NCBI RefSeq assembly: GCF_027744825.2 | Contig: NW_026527093.1 | Location: 62,001 to 126,000, forward strand | DNA: 64,000 nucleotides | Reading direction: 5' to 3' | Origin: Synchiropus splendidus | Lineage: Eukaryota; Chordata; Actinopteri; Syngnathiformes; Callionymidae | Shown here: positions 22,901 through 36,658 of the stretch, in pieces | Position numbering within the stretch: the stretch's first letter is position 1 | How the letters are laid out: every line of letters starts with the position of its first letter | Program-made: the position numbers and the translations under genes | The notes under the pieces: generated by a model | What the model saw: the letters and a program-made list of their open reading frames with translations, nothing else | Database searches by the model: none | What the model was told of the DNA's origin: nothing

Positions 22901-25190
22901 TGAAGTGTTTTTCGAAAGTTATCAACACTTTTATGTTTGGCGTTCCGAAACCCACCTTATCTCAGGCTGAAAAGCGTTTTTGTGCATTGTGCCATAACTT
23001 TTCAGGGAAGCTTCGGAACATGAAATTTTAACCTCCCACTATAGCAGAAAGGGTCTTTCTAGTAGTTGCACATCAAATCTAAACTGTCTGAAGTGTTTTT
23101 CCAAAGTTATCAACACTTTTATGTTTGGCGTTCCGAAACCCACCTTATCTCAGGCTGAAAAGCGTTTTTGTGCATTGTGCCATAACTTTTCAGGGAAGCT
23201 TCAGAACATGAAATTTTAACCTCCCACTATAGCAGAAAGGGTCTTTCTAGTAGTTGCACATCAAATCTAAACTGTCTGAAGTGTTTTTCCAAAGTTATCA
23301 ACACTTTTATGTTTGGCGTTCCGAAACCCACCTTATCTCAGGCTGAAAAGCGTTTTTGTGCATTGTGCCATAACTTTTCAGGGAAGCTTCAGAACATGAA
23401 ATTTTAACCTCCCACTATAGCAGAAAGGGTCTTTCTAGTAGTTGCACATCAAATCTAAGCTGTCTGAAGTGTTTTTCAAAAGTTATCAACACTTTTATGT
23501 TTGGCGTTCCGAAACCCACCTTATCTCAGGCTGAAAAGCGTTTTTGTGCATTGTGCCATAACTTTTCAGGAAAGCTTCAGAACATGAAATTTTAACCTCC
23601 CACTATAGCAGAAAGGGTCTTTCTAGTAGTTGCACATCAAATCTAAACTGTCTGAAGTGTTTTTCCAAAGTTATCAACACTTTTATGTTTGGCGTTCCGA
23701 AACCCACCTTATCTCAGGCTGAAAAGCGTTTTTACGCATTGTGCCATAACTTTTCAGGGAAGCTTCAGAACATGAAATTTTAACCTCCCACTATAGCAGA
23801 AAGGGTCTTTCTAGTAGGTGCACATCAAATCTAAGCTCTCTGAAGTGTTTTTCGAAAGTTATCAACACTTTTATGTTTGGCGTTCCGAAACCCACCTTAT
23901 CTCAGGCTGAAAAGCGTTTTTGTGCATTGTGCCATAACTTTTCAGGGAAGCTTCAGAACATGAAATTTTAACCTCCCACTATAGCAGAAAGGGTCTTTCT
24001 AGTAGTTGCACATCAAATCTAAACTGTCTGAAGTGTTTTTCAAAAGTTATCAACACTTTTATGTTTGGCGTTCCGAAACCCACCTTATCTCAGGCTGAAA
24101 AGCGTTTTTGTGCATTGTGCCATAACTTTTCAGGAAAGCTTCAGAACATGAAATTTTAACCTCCCACTATAGCAGAAAGGGTCTTTCTAGTAGTTGCACA
24201 TCAAATCTAAACTGTCTGAAGTGTTTTTCCAAAGTTATCAACACTTTTATGTTTGGCGTTCCGAAACCCACCTTATCTCAGGCTGAAAAGCGTTTTTACG
24301 CATTGTGCCATAACTTTTCAGGGAAGCTTCAGAACATGAAATTTTAACCTCCCACTATAGCAGAAAGGGTCTTTCTAGTAGTTGCACATCAAATCTAAAC
24401 TGTCTGAAGTGTTTTTCCAAAGTTATCAACACTTTTATGTTTGGCGTTCCGAAACCCACCTTATCTCAGGCTGAAAAGCGTTTTTGTGCATTGTGCCATA
24501 ACTTTTCAGGGAAGCTTCAGAACATGAAATTTTAACCTCCCACTATAGCAGAAAGGGTCTTTCTAGTAGTTGCACATCAAATCTAAGCTGTCTGAAGTGT
24601 TTTTCAAAAGTTATCAACACTTTTATGTTTGGCGTTCCGAAACCCACCTTATCTCAGGCTGAAAAGCGTTTTTGTGCATTGTGCCATAACTTTTCAGGAA
24701 AGCTTCAGAACATGAAATTTTAACCTCCCACTATAGCAGAAAGGGTCTTTCTAGTAGTTGCACATCAAATCTAAACTGTCTGAAGTGTTTTTCCAAAGTT
24801 ATCAACACTTTTATGTTTGGCGTTCCGAAACCCACCTTATCTCAGGCTGAAAAGCGTTTTTACGCATTGTGCCATAACTTTTCAGGGAAGCTTCAGAACA
24901 TGAAATTTTAACCTCCCACTATAGCAGAAAGGGTCTTTCTAGTAGGTGCACATCAAATCTAAGCTCTCTGAAGTGTTTTTCGAAAGTTATCAACACTTTT
25001 ATGTTTGGCGTTCCGAAACCCACCTTATCTCAGGCTGAAAAGCGTTTTTGTGCATTGTGCCATAACTTTTCAGGGAAGCTTCAGAACATGAAATTTTAAC
25101 CTCCCACTATAGCAGAAAGGGTCTTTCTAGTAGGTGCACATCAAATCTAAGCTCTCTGAAGTGTTTTTCGAAAGTTATCAACACTTTTAT
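19927..25190 (+). repeat. Tandem 14-monomer HOR, 2632-bp unit, two copies
   Basis: M107-M120 and M121-M134 both read mA mB mC mC mD mA mB mI mA mM mD mA mB mL. The first mC of each unit has G81 (ttcggaac), at 20303 and 22935, exactly 2632 bp apart. The last seven monomers (mI mA mM mD mA mB mL) form a module also found at 16356-17670, 28011-29326 and 59782-61097. S2 reaches only the start of this block, ending after its G81 monomer at 63730. Confidence 0.9.
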
Positions 25191-27634
25191 GTTTGGCGTT
25201 CCGAAACCCACCTTATCTCAGGCTGAAAAGCGTTTTTGTGCATTGTGCCATAACTTTTCAGGAAAGCTTCAGAACATGAAATTTTAACCTCCCACTATAG
25301 CAGAAAGGGTCTTTCTAGTAGTTGCACATCAAATCTAAACTGTCTGAAGTGTTTTTCCAAAGTTATCAACACTTTTATGTTTGGCGTTCCGAAACCCACC
25401 TTATCTCAGGCTGAAAAGCGTTTTTACGCATTGTGCCATAACTTTTCAGGGAAGCTTCAGAACATGAAATTTTAACCTCCCACTATAGCAGAAAGGGTCT
25501 TTCTAGTAGGTGCACATCAAATCTAAGCTCTCTGAAGTGTTTTTCGAAAGTTATCGACACTTTTATGTTTGGCGTTCCGAAACCCACCTTATCTCAGGCT
25601 GAAAAGCGTTTTTGTGCATTGTGCCATAACTTTTCAGGGAAGCTTCAGAACATGAAATTTTAACCTCCCACTATAGCAGAAAGGGTCTTTCTAGTAGTTG
25701 CACATCAAATCTAAACTGTCTGAAGTGTTTTTCCAAAGTTATCAACACTTTTATGTTTGGCGTTCCGAAACCCACCTTATCTCAGGCTGAAAAGCGTTTT
25801 TGTGCATTGTGCCATAACTTTTCAGGGAAGCTTCAGAACATGAAATTTTAACCTCCCACTATAGCAGAAAGGGTCTTTCTAGTAGGTGCACATCAAATCT
25901 AAGCTCTCTGAAGTGTTTTTCGAAAGTTATCAACACTTTTATGTTTGGCGTTCCGAAACCCACCTTATCTCAGGCTGAAAAGCGTTTTTGTGCATTGTGC
26001 CATAACTTTTCAGGAAAGCTTCAGAACATGAAATTTTAACCTCCCACTATAGCAGAAAGGGTCTTTCTAGTAGTTGCACATCAAATCTAAACTGTCTGAA
26101 GTGTTTTTCCAAAGTTATCAACACTTTTATGTTTGGCGTTCCGAAACCCACCTTATCTCAGGCTGAAAAGCGTTTTTACGCATTGTGCCATAACTTTTCA
26201 GGGAAGCTTCAGAACATGAAATTTTAACCTCCCACTATAGCAGAAAGGGTCTTTCTAGTAGGTGCACATCAAATCTAAGCTCTCTGAAGTGTTTTTCCAA
26301 AGTTATCAACACTTTTATGTTTGGCGTTCCGAAACCCACCTTATCTCAGGCTGAAAAGCGTTTTTGTGCATTGTGCCATAACTTTTAAGGAAAGCTTCAG
26401 AACATGAAATTTTAACCTCCCACTATAGCAGAAAGGGTCTTTCTAGTAGTTGCACATCAAATCTAAACTGTCTGAAGTGTTTTTCCAAAGTTATCAACAC
26501 TTTTATGTTTGGCGTTCCGAAACCCACCTTATCTCAGGCTGAAAAGCGTTTTTGTGCATTGTGCCATAACTTTTCAGGGAAGCTTCAGAACATGAAATTT
26601 TAACCTCCCACTATAGCAGAAAGGGTCTTTCTAGTAGGTGCACATCAAATCTAAGCTCTCTGAAGTGTTTTTCCAAAGTTATCAACACTTTTATGTTTGG
26701 CGTTCCGAAACCCACCTTATCTCAGGCTGAAAAGCGTTTTTGTGCATTGTGCCATAACTTTTCAGGGAAGCTTCAGAACATGAAATTTTAACCTCCCACT
26801 ATAGCAGAAAGGGTCTTTCTAGTAGTTGCACATCAAATCTAAACTGTCTGAAGTGTTTTTCCAAAGTTATCAACACTTTTATGTTTGGCGTTCCGAAACC
26901 CACCTTATCTCAGGCTGAAAAGCGTTTTTGTGCATTGTGCCATAACTTTTCAGGGAAGCTTCAGAACATGAAATTTTAACCTCCCACTATAGCAGAAAGG
27001 GTCTTTCTAGTAGTTGCACATCAAATCTAAGCTGTCTGAAGTGTTTTTCACAAGTTATCAACACTTTTATGTTTGGCGTTCCGAAACCCACCTTATCTCA
27101 GGCTGAAAAGCGTTTTTGTGCATTGTGCCATAACTTTTCAGGAAAGCTTCAGAACATGAAATTTTAACCTCCCACTATAGCAGAAAGGGTCTTTCTAGTA
27201 GTTGCACATCAAATCTAAACTGTCTGAAGTGTTTTTCCAAAGTTATCAACACTTTTATGTTTGGCGTTCCGAAACCCACCTTATCTCAGGCTGAAAAGCG
27301 TTTTTGTGCATTGTGCCATAACTTTTCAGGAAAGCTTCAGAACATGAAATTTTAACCTCCCACTATAGCAGAAAGGGTCTTTCTAGTAGTTGCACATCAA
27401 ATCTAAGCTGTCTGAACTGTTTTTCAAAAGTTATCAACACTTTTATGTTTGGCGTTCCGAAACCCACCTTATCTCAGGCTGAAAAGCGTTTTTGTGCATT
27501 GTGCCATAACTTTTAAGGAAAGCTTCAGAACATGAAATTTTAACCTCCCACTATAGCAGAAAGGGTCTTTCTAGTAGGTGCACATCAAATCTAAGCTCTC
27601 TGAAGTGTTTTTCGAAAGTTATCAACACTTTTAT
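25191..27634 (+). repeat. Irregular stretch with recombinant monomers
   Basis: M135-M147 begin with the four-monomer mA, tcgac mB, mC, mL order and then lose regularity. M140 (26131) and M142 (26507) have mB-like G132, G149 and C152 but C168 as in mC. M141 (26319) and M147 (27447) carry A69 (taagga). M144 (26883) has cacaag, and M146 (27259) has C159. These combinations look like gene-conversion products of common types. Confidence 0.8.
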
Positions 27635-30266
27635 GTTTGGCGTTCCGAAACCCACCTTATCTCAGGCTGAAAAGCGTTTTTGTGCATTGTGCCATAACTT
27701 TTCAGGAAAGCTTCAGAACATGAAATTTTAACCTCCCACTATAGCAGAAAGGGTCTTTCTAGTAGTTGCACATCAAATCTAAACTGTCTGAAGTGTTTTT
27801 CCAAAGTTATCAACACTTTTATGTTTGGCGTTCCGAAACCCACCTTATCTCAGGCTGAAAAGCGTTTTTACGCATTGTGCCATAACTTTTCAGGGAAGCT
27901 TCAGAACATGAAATTTTAACCTCCCACTATAGCAGAAAGGGTCTTTCTAGTAGGTGCACATCAAATCTAAGCTCTCTGAAGTGTTTTTCGAAAGTTATCA
28001 ACACTTTTATGTTTGGCGTTCCGAAACCCACCTTATCTCAGGCTGAAAAGCGTTTTTGTGCATTGTGCCATAACTTTTCAGGGAAGCTTCAGAACATGAA
28101 ATTTTAACCTCCCACTATAGCAGAAAGGGTCTTTCTAGTAGTTGCACATCAAATCTAAACTGTCTGAAGTGTTTTTCAAAAGTTATCAACACTTTTATGT
28201 TTGGCGTTCCGAAACCCACCTTATCTCAGGCTGAAAAGCGTTTTTGTGCATTGTGCCATAACTTTTCAGGAAAGCTTCAGAACATGAAATTTTAACCTCC
28301 CACTATAGCAGAAAGGGTCTTTCTAGTAGTTGCACATCAAATCTAAACTGTCTGAAGTGTTTTTCCAAAGTTATCAACACTTTTATGTTTGGCGTTCCGA
28401 AACCCACCTTATCTCAGGCTGAAAAGCGTTTTTACGCATTGTGCCATAACTTTTCAGGGAAGCTTCAGAACATGAAATTTTAACCTCCCACTATAGCAGA
28501 AAGGGTCTTTCTAGTAGTTGCACATCAAATCTAAACTGTCTGAAGTGTTTTTCCAAAGTTATCAACACTTTTATGTTTGGCGTTCCGAAACCCACCTTAT
28601 CTCAGGCTGAAAAGCGTTTTTGTGCATTGTGCCATAACTTTTCAGGGAAGCTTCAGAACATGAAATTTTAACCTCCCACTATAGCAGAAAGGGTCTTTCT
28701 AGTAGTTGCACATCAAATCTAAGCTGTCTGAAGTGTTTTTCAAAAGTTATCAACACTTTTATGTTTGGCGTTCCGAAACCCACCTTATCTCAGGCTGAAA
28801 AGCGTTTTTGTGCATTGTGCCATAACTTTTCAGGAAAGCTTCAGAACATGAAATTTTAACCTCCCACTATAGCAGAAAGGGTCTTTCTAGTAGTTGCACA
28901 TCAAATCTAAACTGTCTGAAGTGTTTTTCCAAAGTTATCAACACTTTTATGTTTGGCGTTCCGAAACCCACCTTATCTCAGGCTGAAAAGCGTTTTTACG
29001 CATTGTGCCATAACTTTTCAGGGAAGCTTCAGAACATGAAATTTTAACCTCCCACTATAGCAGAAAGGGTCTTTCTAGTAGGTGCACATCAAATCTAAGC
29101 TCTCTGAAGTGTTTTTCGAAAGTTATCAACACTTTTATGTTTGGCGTTCCGAAACCCACCTTATCTCAGGCTGAAAAGCGTTTTTGTGCATTGTGCCATA
29201 ACTTTTCAGGGAAGCTTCAGAACATGAAATTTTAACCTCCCACTATAGCAGAAAGGGTCTTTCTAGTAGGTGCACATCAAATCTAAGCTCTCTGAAGTGT
29301 TTTTCGAAAGTTATCAACACTTTTATGTTTGGCGTTCCGAAACCCACCTTATCTCAGGCTGAAAAGCGTTTTTGTGCATTGTGCCATAACTTTTCAGGGA
29401 AGCTTCAGAACATGAAATTTTAACCTCCCACTATAGCAGAAAGGGTCTTTCTAGTAGTTGCACATCAAATCTAAACTGTCTGAAGTGTTTTTCCAAAGTT
29501 ATCAACACTTTTATGTTTGGCGTTCCGAAACCCACCTTATCTCAGGCTGAAAAGCGTTTTTACGCATTGTGCCATAACTTTTCAGGGAAGCTTCAGAACA
29601 TGAAATTTTAACCTCCCACTATAGCAGAAAGGGTCTTTCTAGTAGGTGCACATCAAATCTAAGCTCTCTGAAGTGTTTTTCGAAAGTTATCGACACTTTT
29701 ATGTTTGGCGTTCCGAAACCCACCTTATCTCAGGCTGAAAAGCGTTTTTGTGCATTGTGCCATAACTTTTCAGGGAAGCTTCAGAACATGAAATTTTAAC
29801 CTCCCACTATAGCAGAAAGGGTCTTTCTAGTAGTTGCACATCAAATCTAAACTGTCTGAAGTGTTTTTCCAAAGTTATCAACACTTTTATGTTTGGCGTT
29901 CCGAAACCCACCTTATCTCAGGCTGAAAAGCGTTTTTGTGCATTGTGCCATAACTTTTCAGGGAAGCTTCAGAACATGAAATTTTAACCTCCCACTATAG
30001 CAGAAAGGGTCTTTCTAGTAGGTGCACATCAAATCTAAGCTCTCTGAAGTGTTTTTCGAAAGTTATCAACACTTTTATGTTTGGCGTTCCGAAACCCACC
30101 TTATCTCAGGCTGAAAAGCGTTTTTGTGCATTGTGCCATAACTTTTCAGGAAAGCTTCAGAACATGAAATTTTAACCTCCCACTATAGCAGAAAGGGTCT
30201 TTCTAGTAGTTGCACATCAAATCTAAACTGTCTGAAGTGTTTTTCCAAAGTTATCAACACTTTTAT
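27635..30266 (+). repeat. Displaced copy of 23499-26130, 14 monomers
   Basis: M148-M161 match M126-M139 at an offset of 22 monomers (4136 bp): mA mB mI mA mM mD mA mB mL, then one mC-like monomer where the other copy has mA, then tcgac mB, mC, mL, mA. The tcgac marker is in M136 and M158. The mC-like M157 differs from its partner M135 only at position 73 as far as I can see. Confidence 0.83.
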
Positions 30267-32334
30267 GTTTGGCGTTCCGAAACCCACCTTATCTCAGGCT
30301 GAAAAGCGTTTTTACGCATTATGCCATAACTTTTCAGGGAAGCTTCAGAACATGAAATTTTAACCTCCCACTATAGCAGAAAGGGTCTTTCTAGTAGGTG
30401 CACATCAAATCTAAGCTCTCTGAAGTGTTTTTCGAAAGTTATCAACACTTTTATGTTTGGCGTTCCGAAACCCACCTTATCTCAGGCTGAAAAGCGTTTT
30501 TGTGCATTGTGCCATAACTTTTCAGGGAAGCTTCAGAACATGAAATTTTAACCTCCCACTATAGCAGAAAGGGTCTTTCTAGTAGTTGCACATCAAATCT
30601 AAACTGTCTGAAGTGTTTTTCCAAAGTTATCAACACTTTTATGTTTGGCGTTCCGAAACCCACCTTATCTCAGGCTGAAAAGCGTTTTTGTGCATTGTGC
30701 CATAACTTTTCAGGGAAGCTTCAGAACATGAAATTTTAACCTCCCACTATAGCAGAAAGGGTCTTTCTAGTAGTTGCACATCAAATCTAAGCTGTCTGAA
30801 GTGTTTTTCACAAGTTATCAACACTTTTATGTTTGGCGTTCCGAAACCCACCTTATCTCAGGCTGAAAAGCGTTTTTGTGCATTGTGCCATAACTTTTCA
30901 GGAAAGCTTCAGAACATGAAATTTTAACCTCCCACTATAGCAGAAAGGGTCTTTCTAGTAGTTGCACATCAAATCTAAACTGTCTGAAGTGTTTTTCCAA
31001 AGTTATCAACACTTTTATGTTTGGCGTTCCGAAACCCACCTTATCTCAGGCTGAAAAGCGTTTTTGTGCATTGTGCCATAACTTTTCAGGAAAGCTTCAG
31101 AACATGAAATTTTAACCTCCCACTATAGCAGAAAGGGTCTTTCTAGTAGTTGCACATCAAATCTAAGCTGTCTGAAGTGTTTTTCAAAAGTTATCAACAC
31201 TTTTATGTTTGGCGTTCCGAAACCCACCTTATCTCAGGCTGAAAAGCGTTTTTGTGCATTGTGCCATAACTTTTAAGGAAAGCTTCAGAACATGAAATTT
31301 TAACCTCCCACTATAGCAGAAAGGGTCTTTCTAGTAGTTGCACATCAAATCTAAACTGTCTGAAGTGTTTTTCCAAAGTTATGAACACTTTTATGTTTGG
31401 CGTTCCGAAACCCACCTTATCTCAGGCTGAAAAGCGTTTTTACGCATTATGCCATAACTTTTCAGGGAAGCTTCAGAACATGAAATTTTAACCTCCCACT
31501 ATAGCAGAAAGGGTCTTTCTAGTAGGTGCACATCAAATCTAAGCTCTCTGAAGTGTTTTTCGAAAGTTATCAACACTTTTATGTTTGGCGTTCCGAAACC
31601 CACCTTATCTCAGGCTGAAAAGCGTTTTTGTGCATTGTGCCATAACTTTTCAGGGAAGCTTCAGAACATGAAATTTTAACCTCCCACTATAGCAGAAAGG
31701 GTCTTTCTAGTAGTTGCACATCAAATCTAAACTGTCTGAAGTGTTTTTCCAAAGTTATCAACACTTTTATGTTTGGCGTTCCGAAACCCACCTTATCTCA
31801 GGCTGAAAAGCGTTTTTGTGCATTGTGCCATAACTTTTCAGGGAAGCTTCAGAACATGAAATTTTAACCTCCCACTATAGCAGAAAGGGTCTTTCTAGTA
31901 GTTGCACATCAAATCTAAGCTGTCTGAAGTGTTTTTCACAAGTTATCAACACTTTTATGTTTGGCGTTCCGAAACCCACCTTATCTCAGGCTGAAAAGCG
32001 TTTTTGTGCATTGTGCCATAACTTTTCAGGAAAGCTTCAGAACATGAAATTTTAACCTCCCACTATAGCAGAAAGGGTCTTTCTAGTAGTTGCACATCAA
32101 ATCTAAACTGTCTGAAGTGTTTTTCCAAAGTTATCAACACTTTTATGTTTGGCGTTCCGAAACCCACCTTATCTCAGGCTGAAAAGCGTTTTTGTGCATT
32201 GTGCCATAACTTTTAAGGAAAGCTTCAGAACATGAAATTTTAACCTCCCACTATAGCAGAAAGGGTCTTTCTAGTAGTTGCACATCAAATCTAAACTGTC
32301 TGAAGTGTTTTTCCAAAGTTATGAACACTTTTAT
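30267..32334 (+). repeat. 6-monomer unit followed by a 5-monomer version
   Basis: M162-M167 read mB with A55 (cattatg), mC, mD with cacaag, mA, mK, then an A69 mA with G177 (atgaac). M168-M172 repeat the order without the mK monomer. The A55 mB monomers are at 30267 and 31395, 1128 bp apart; the atgaac monomers at 31207 and 32147 are only 940 bp apart. One monomer was therefore gained or lost between otherwise equal units. Confidence 0.85.
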
Positions 32335-32522
32335 GTTTGGCGTTCCGAAACCCACCTTATCTCAGGCTGAAAAGCGTTTTTACGCATTGTGCCATAACTT
32401 TTCAGGGAAGCTTCAGAACATGAAATTTTAACCTCCCACTATAGCAGAAAGGGTCTTTCTAGTAGGTGCACATCAAATCTAAGCTCTCTGAAGTGTTTTT
32501 CGAAAGTTATCAACACTTTTAT

Positions 32523-35500
32523 GTTTGGCGTTCCGAAACCCACCTTATCTCAGGCTGAAAAGCGTTTTTGTGCATTGTGCCATAACTTTTCAGGGAAGCT
32601 TCAGAACATGAAATTTTAACCTCCCACTATAGCAGAAAGGGTCTTTCTAGTAGTTGCACATCAAATCTAAACTGTCTGAAGTGTTTTTCCAAAGTTATTA
32701 ACACTTTTATGTTTGGCGTTCCGAAACCCACCTTATCTCAGGCTGAAAAGCGTTTTTGTGCATTGTGCCATAACTTTTCAGGGAAGCTTCAGAACATGAA
32801 ATTTTAACCTCCCACTATAGCAGAAAGGGTCTTTCTAGTAGTTGCAAATCAAATCTAAACTGTCTGAAGTGTTTTTCCAAAGTTATCAACACTTTTATGT
32901 TTGGCGTTCCGAAACCCACCTTATCTCAGGCTGAAAAGCGTTTTTGTGCATTGTGCCATAACTTTTCAGGGAAGCTTCAGAACATGAAATTTTAACCTCC
33001 CACTATAGCAGAAAGGGTCTTTCTAGTAGGTGCACATCAAATCTAAGCTCTCTGAAGTGTTTTTCGAAAGTTATCAACACTTTTATGTTTGGCGTTCCGA
33101 AACCCACCTTATCTCAGGCTGAAAAGCGTTTTTGTGCATTGTGCCATAACTTTTCAGGAAAGCTTCAGAACATGAAATTTTAACCTCCCACTATAGCAGA
33201 AAGGGTCTTTCTAGTAGTTGCACATCAAATCTAAACTGTCTGAAGTGTTTTTCCAAAGTTATCAACACTTTTATGTTTGGCGTTCCGAAACCCACCTTAT
33301 CTCAGGCTGAAAAGCGTTTTTACGCATTGTGCCATAACTTTTCAGGGAAGCTTCAGAACATGAAATTTTAACCTCCCACTATAGCAGAAAGGGTCTTTCT
33401 AGTAGTTGCACATCAAATCTAAGCTCTCTGAAGTGTTTTTCGAAAGTTATCAACACTTTTATGTTTGGCGTTCCGAAACCCACCTTATCTCAGGCTGAAA
33501 AGCGTTTTTGTGCATTGTGCCATAACTTTTCAGGGAAGCTTCAGAACATGAAATTTTAACCTCCCACTATAGCAGAAAGGGTCTTTCTAGTAGTTGCACA
33601 TCAAATCTAAGCTGTCTGAAGTGTTTTTCAAAAGTTATCAACACTTTTATGTTTGGCGTTCCGAAACCCACCTTATCTCAGGCTGAAAAGCGTTTTTACG
33701 CATTGTGCCATAACTTTTCAGGGAAGCTTCAGAACATGAAATTTTAACCTCCCACTATAGCAGAAAGGGTCTTTCTAGTAGGTGCACATCAAATCTAAGC
33801 TCTCTGAAGTGTTTTTCGAAAGTTATCAACACTTTTATGTTTGGCGTTCCGAAACCCACCTTATCTCAGGCTGAAAAGCGTTTTTGTGCATTGTGCCATA
33901 ACTTTTCAGGGAAGCTTCAGAACATGAAATTTTAACCTCCCACTATAGCAGAAAGGGTCTTTCTAGTAGTTGCACATCAAATCTAAACTGTCTGAAGTGT
34001 TTTTCCAAAGTTATTAACACTTTTATGTTTGGCGTTCCGAAACCCACCTTATCTCAGGCTGAAAAGCGTTTTTGTGCATTGTGCCATAACTTTTCAGGGA
34101 AGCTTCAGAACATGAAATTTTAACCTCCCACTATAGCAGAAAGGGTCTTTCTAGTAGTTGCACATCAAATCTAAACTGTCTGAAGTGTTTTTCCAAAGTT
34201 ATCAACACTTTTATGTTTGGCGTTCCGAAACCCACCTTATCTCAGGCTGAAAAGCGTTTTTGTGCATTGTGCCATAACTTTTCAGGGAAGCTTCAGAACA
34301 TGAAATTTTAACCTCCCACTATAGCAGAAAGGGTCTTTCTAGTAGGTGCACATCAAATCTAAGCTCTCTGAAGTGTTTTTCGAAAGTTATCAACACTTTT
34401 ATGTTTGGCGTTCCGAAACCCACCTTATCTCAGGCTGAAAAGCGTTTTTGTGCATTGTGCCATAACTTTTCAGGAAAGCTTCAGAACATGAAATTTTAAC
34501 CTCCCACTATAGCAGAAAGGGTCTTTCTAGTAGTTGCACATCAAATCTAAACTGTCTGAAGTGTTTTTCCAAAGTTATCAACACTTTTATGTTTGGCGTT
34601 CCGAAACCCACCTTATCTCAGGCTGAAAAGCGTTTTTGTGCATTGTGCCATAACTTTTCAGGGAAGCTTCAGAACATGAAATTTTAACCTCCCACTATAG
34701 CAGAAAGGGTCTTTCTAGTAGTTGCACATCAAATCTAAACTGTCTGAAGTGTTTTTCCAAAGTTATTAACACTTTTATGTTTGGCGTTCCGAAACCCACC
34801 TTATCTCAGGCTGAAAAGCGTTTTTGTGCATTGTGCCATAACTTTTCAGGGAAGCTTCAGAACATGAAATTTTAACCTCCCACTATAGCAGAAAGGGTCT
34901 TTCTAGTAGTTGCAAATCAAATCTAAACTGTCTGAAGTGTTTTTCCAAAGTTATCAACACTTTTATGTTTGGCGTTCCGAAACCCACCTTATCTCAGGCT
35001 GAAAAGCGTTTTTGTGCATTGTGCCATAACTTTTCAGGGAAGCTTCAGAACATGAAATTTTAACCTCCCACTATAGCAGAAAGGGTCTTTCTAGTAGGTG
35101 CACATCAAATCTAAGCTCTCTGAAGTGTTTTTCGAAAGTTATCAACACTTTTATGTTTGGCGTTCCGAAACCCACCTTATCTCAGGCTGAAAAGCGTTTT
35201 TGTGCATTGTGCCATAACTTTTCAGGAAAGCTTCAGAACATGAAATTTTAACCTCCCACTATAGCAGAAAGGGTCTTTCTAGTAGTTGCACATCAAATCT
35301 AAACTGTCTGAAGTGTTTTTCCAAAGTTATCAACACTTTTATGTTTGGCGTTCCGAAACCCACCTTATCTCAGGCTGAAAAGCGTTTTTACGCATTGTGC
35401 CATAACTTTTCAGGGAAGCTTCAGAACATGAAATTTTAACCTCCCACTATAGCAGAAAGGGTCTTTCTAGTAGTTGCACATCAAATCTAAGCTCTCTGAA

Positions 35501-36658
35501 GTGTTTTTCGAAAGTTATCAACACTTTTATGTTTGGCGTTCCGAAACCCACCTTATCTCAGGCTGAAAAGCGTTTTTGTGCATTGTGCCATAACTTTTCA
35601 GGGAAGCTTCAGAACATGAAATTTTAACCTCCCACTATAGCAGAAAGGGTCTTTCTAGTAGTTGCACATCAAATCTAAGCTGTCTGAAGTGTTTTTCAAA
35701 AGTTATCAACACTTTTATGTTTGGCGTTCCGAAACCCACCTTATCTCAGGCTGAAAAGCGTTTTTACGCATTGTGCCATAACTTTTCAGGGAAGCTTCAG
35801 AACATGAAATTTTAACCTCCCACTATAGCAGAAAGGGTCTTTCTAGTAGGTGCACATCAAATCTAAGCTCTCTGAAGTGTTTTTCGAAAGTTATCAACAC
35901 TTTTATGTTTGGCGTTCCGAAACCCACCTTATCTCAGGCTGAAAAGCGTTTTTGTGCATTGTGCCATAACTTTTCAGGGAAGCTTCAGAACATGAAATTT
36001 TAACCTCCCACTATAGCAGAAAGGGTCTTTCTAGTAGTTGCACATCAAATCTAAACTGTCTGAAGTGTTTTTCCAAAGTTATTAACACTTTTATGTTTGG
36101 CGTTCCGAAACCCACCTTATCTCAGGCTGAAAAGCGTTTTTGTGCATTGTGCCATAACTTTTCAGGGAAGCTTCAGAACATGAAATTTTAACCTCCCACT
36201 ATAGCAGAAAGGGTCTTTCTAGTAGTTGCACATCAAATCTAAACTGTCTGAAGTGTTTTTCCAAAGTTATCAACACTTTTATGTTTGGCGTTCCGAAACC
36301 CACCTTATCTCAGGCTGAAAAGCGTTTTTGTGCATTGTGCCATAACTTTTCAGGGAAGCTTCAGAACATGAAATTTTAACCTCCCACTATAGCAGAAAGG
36401 GTCTTTCTAGTAGGTGCACATCAAATCTAAGCTCTCTGAAGTGTTTTTCGAAAGTTATCAACACTTTTATGTTTGGCGTTCCGAAACCCACCTTATCTCA
36501 GGCTGAAAAGCGTTTTTGTGCATTGTGCCATAACTTTTCAGGAAAGCTTCAGAACATGAAATTTTAACCTCCCACTATAGCAGAAAGGGTCTTTCTAGTA
36601 GTTGCACATCAAATCTAAACTGTCTGAAGTGTTTTTCCAAAGTTATCAACACTTTTAT
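32523..36658 (+). repeat. Tandem 11-monomer HOR, 2068-bp unit, two copies
   Basis: M174-M184 and M185-M195 both read mC' mC mL mA, a recombinant with AC at 48-49 and T132 but mB-like G149, C152 and G168, then mD mB mC' mC mL mA. The second monomer of each unit has A137 (gcaaatc), at 32711 and 34779, exactly 2068 bp apart. The recombinants lie at 33275 and 35343. Confidence 0.9.
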
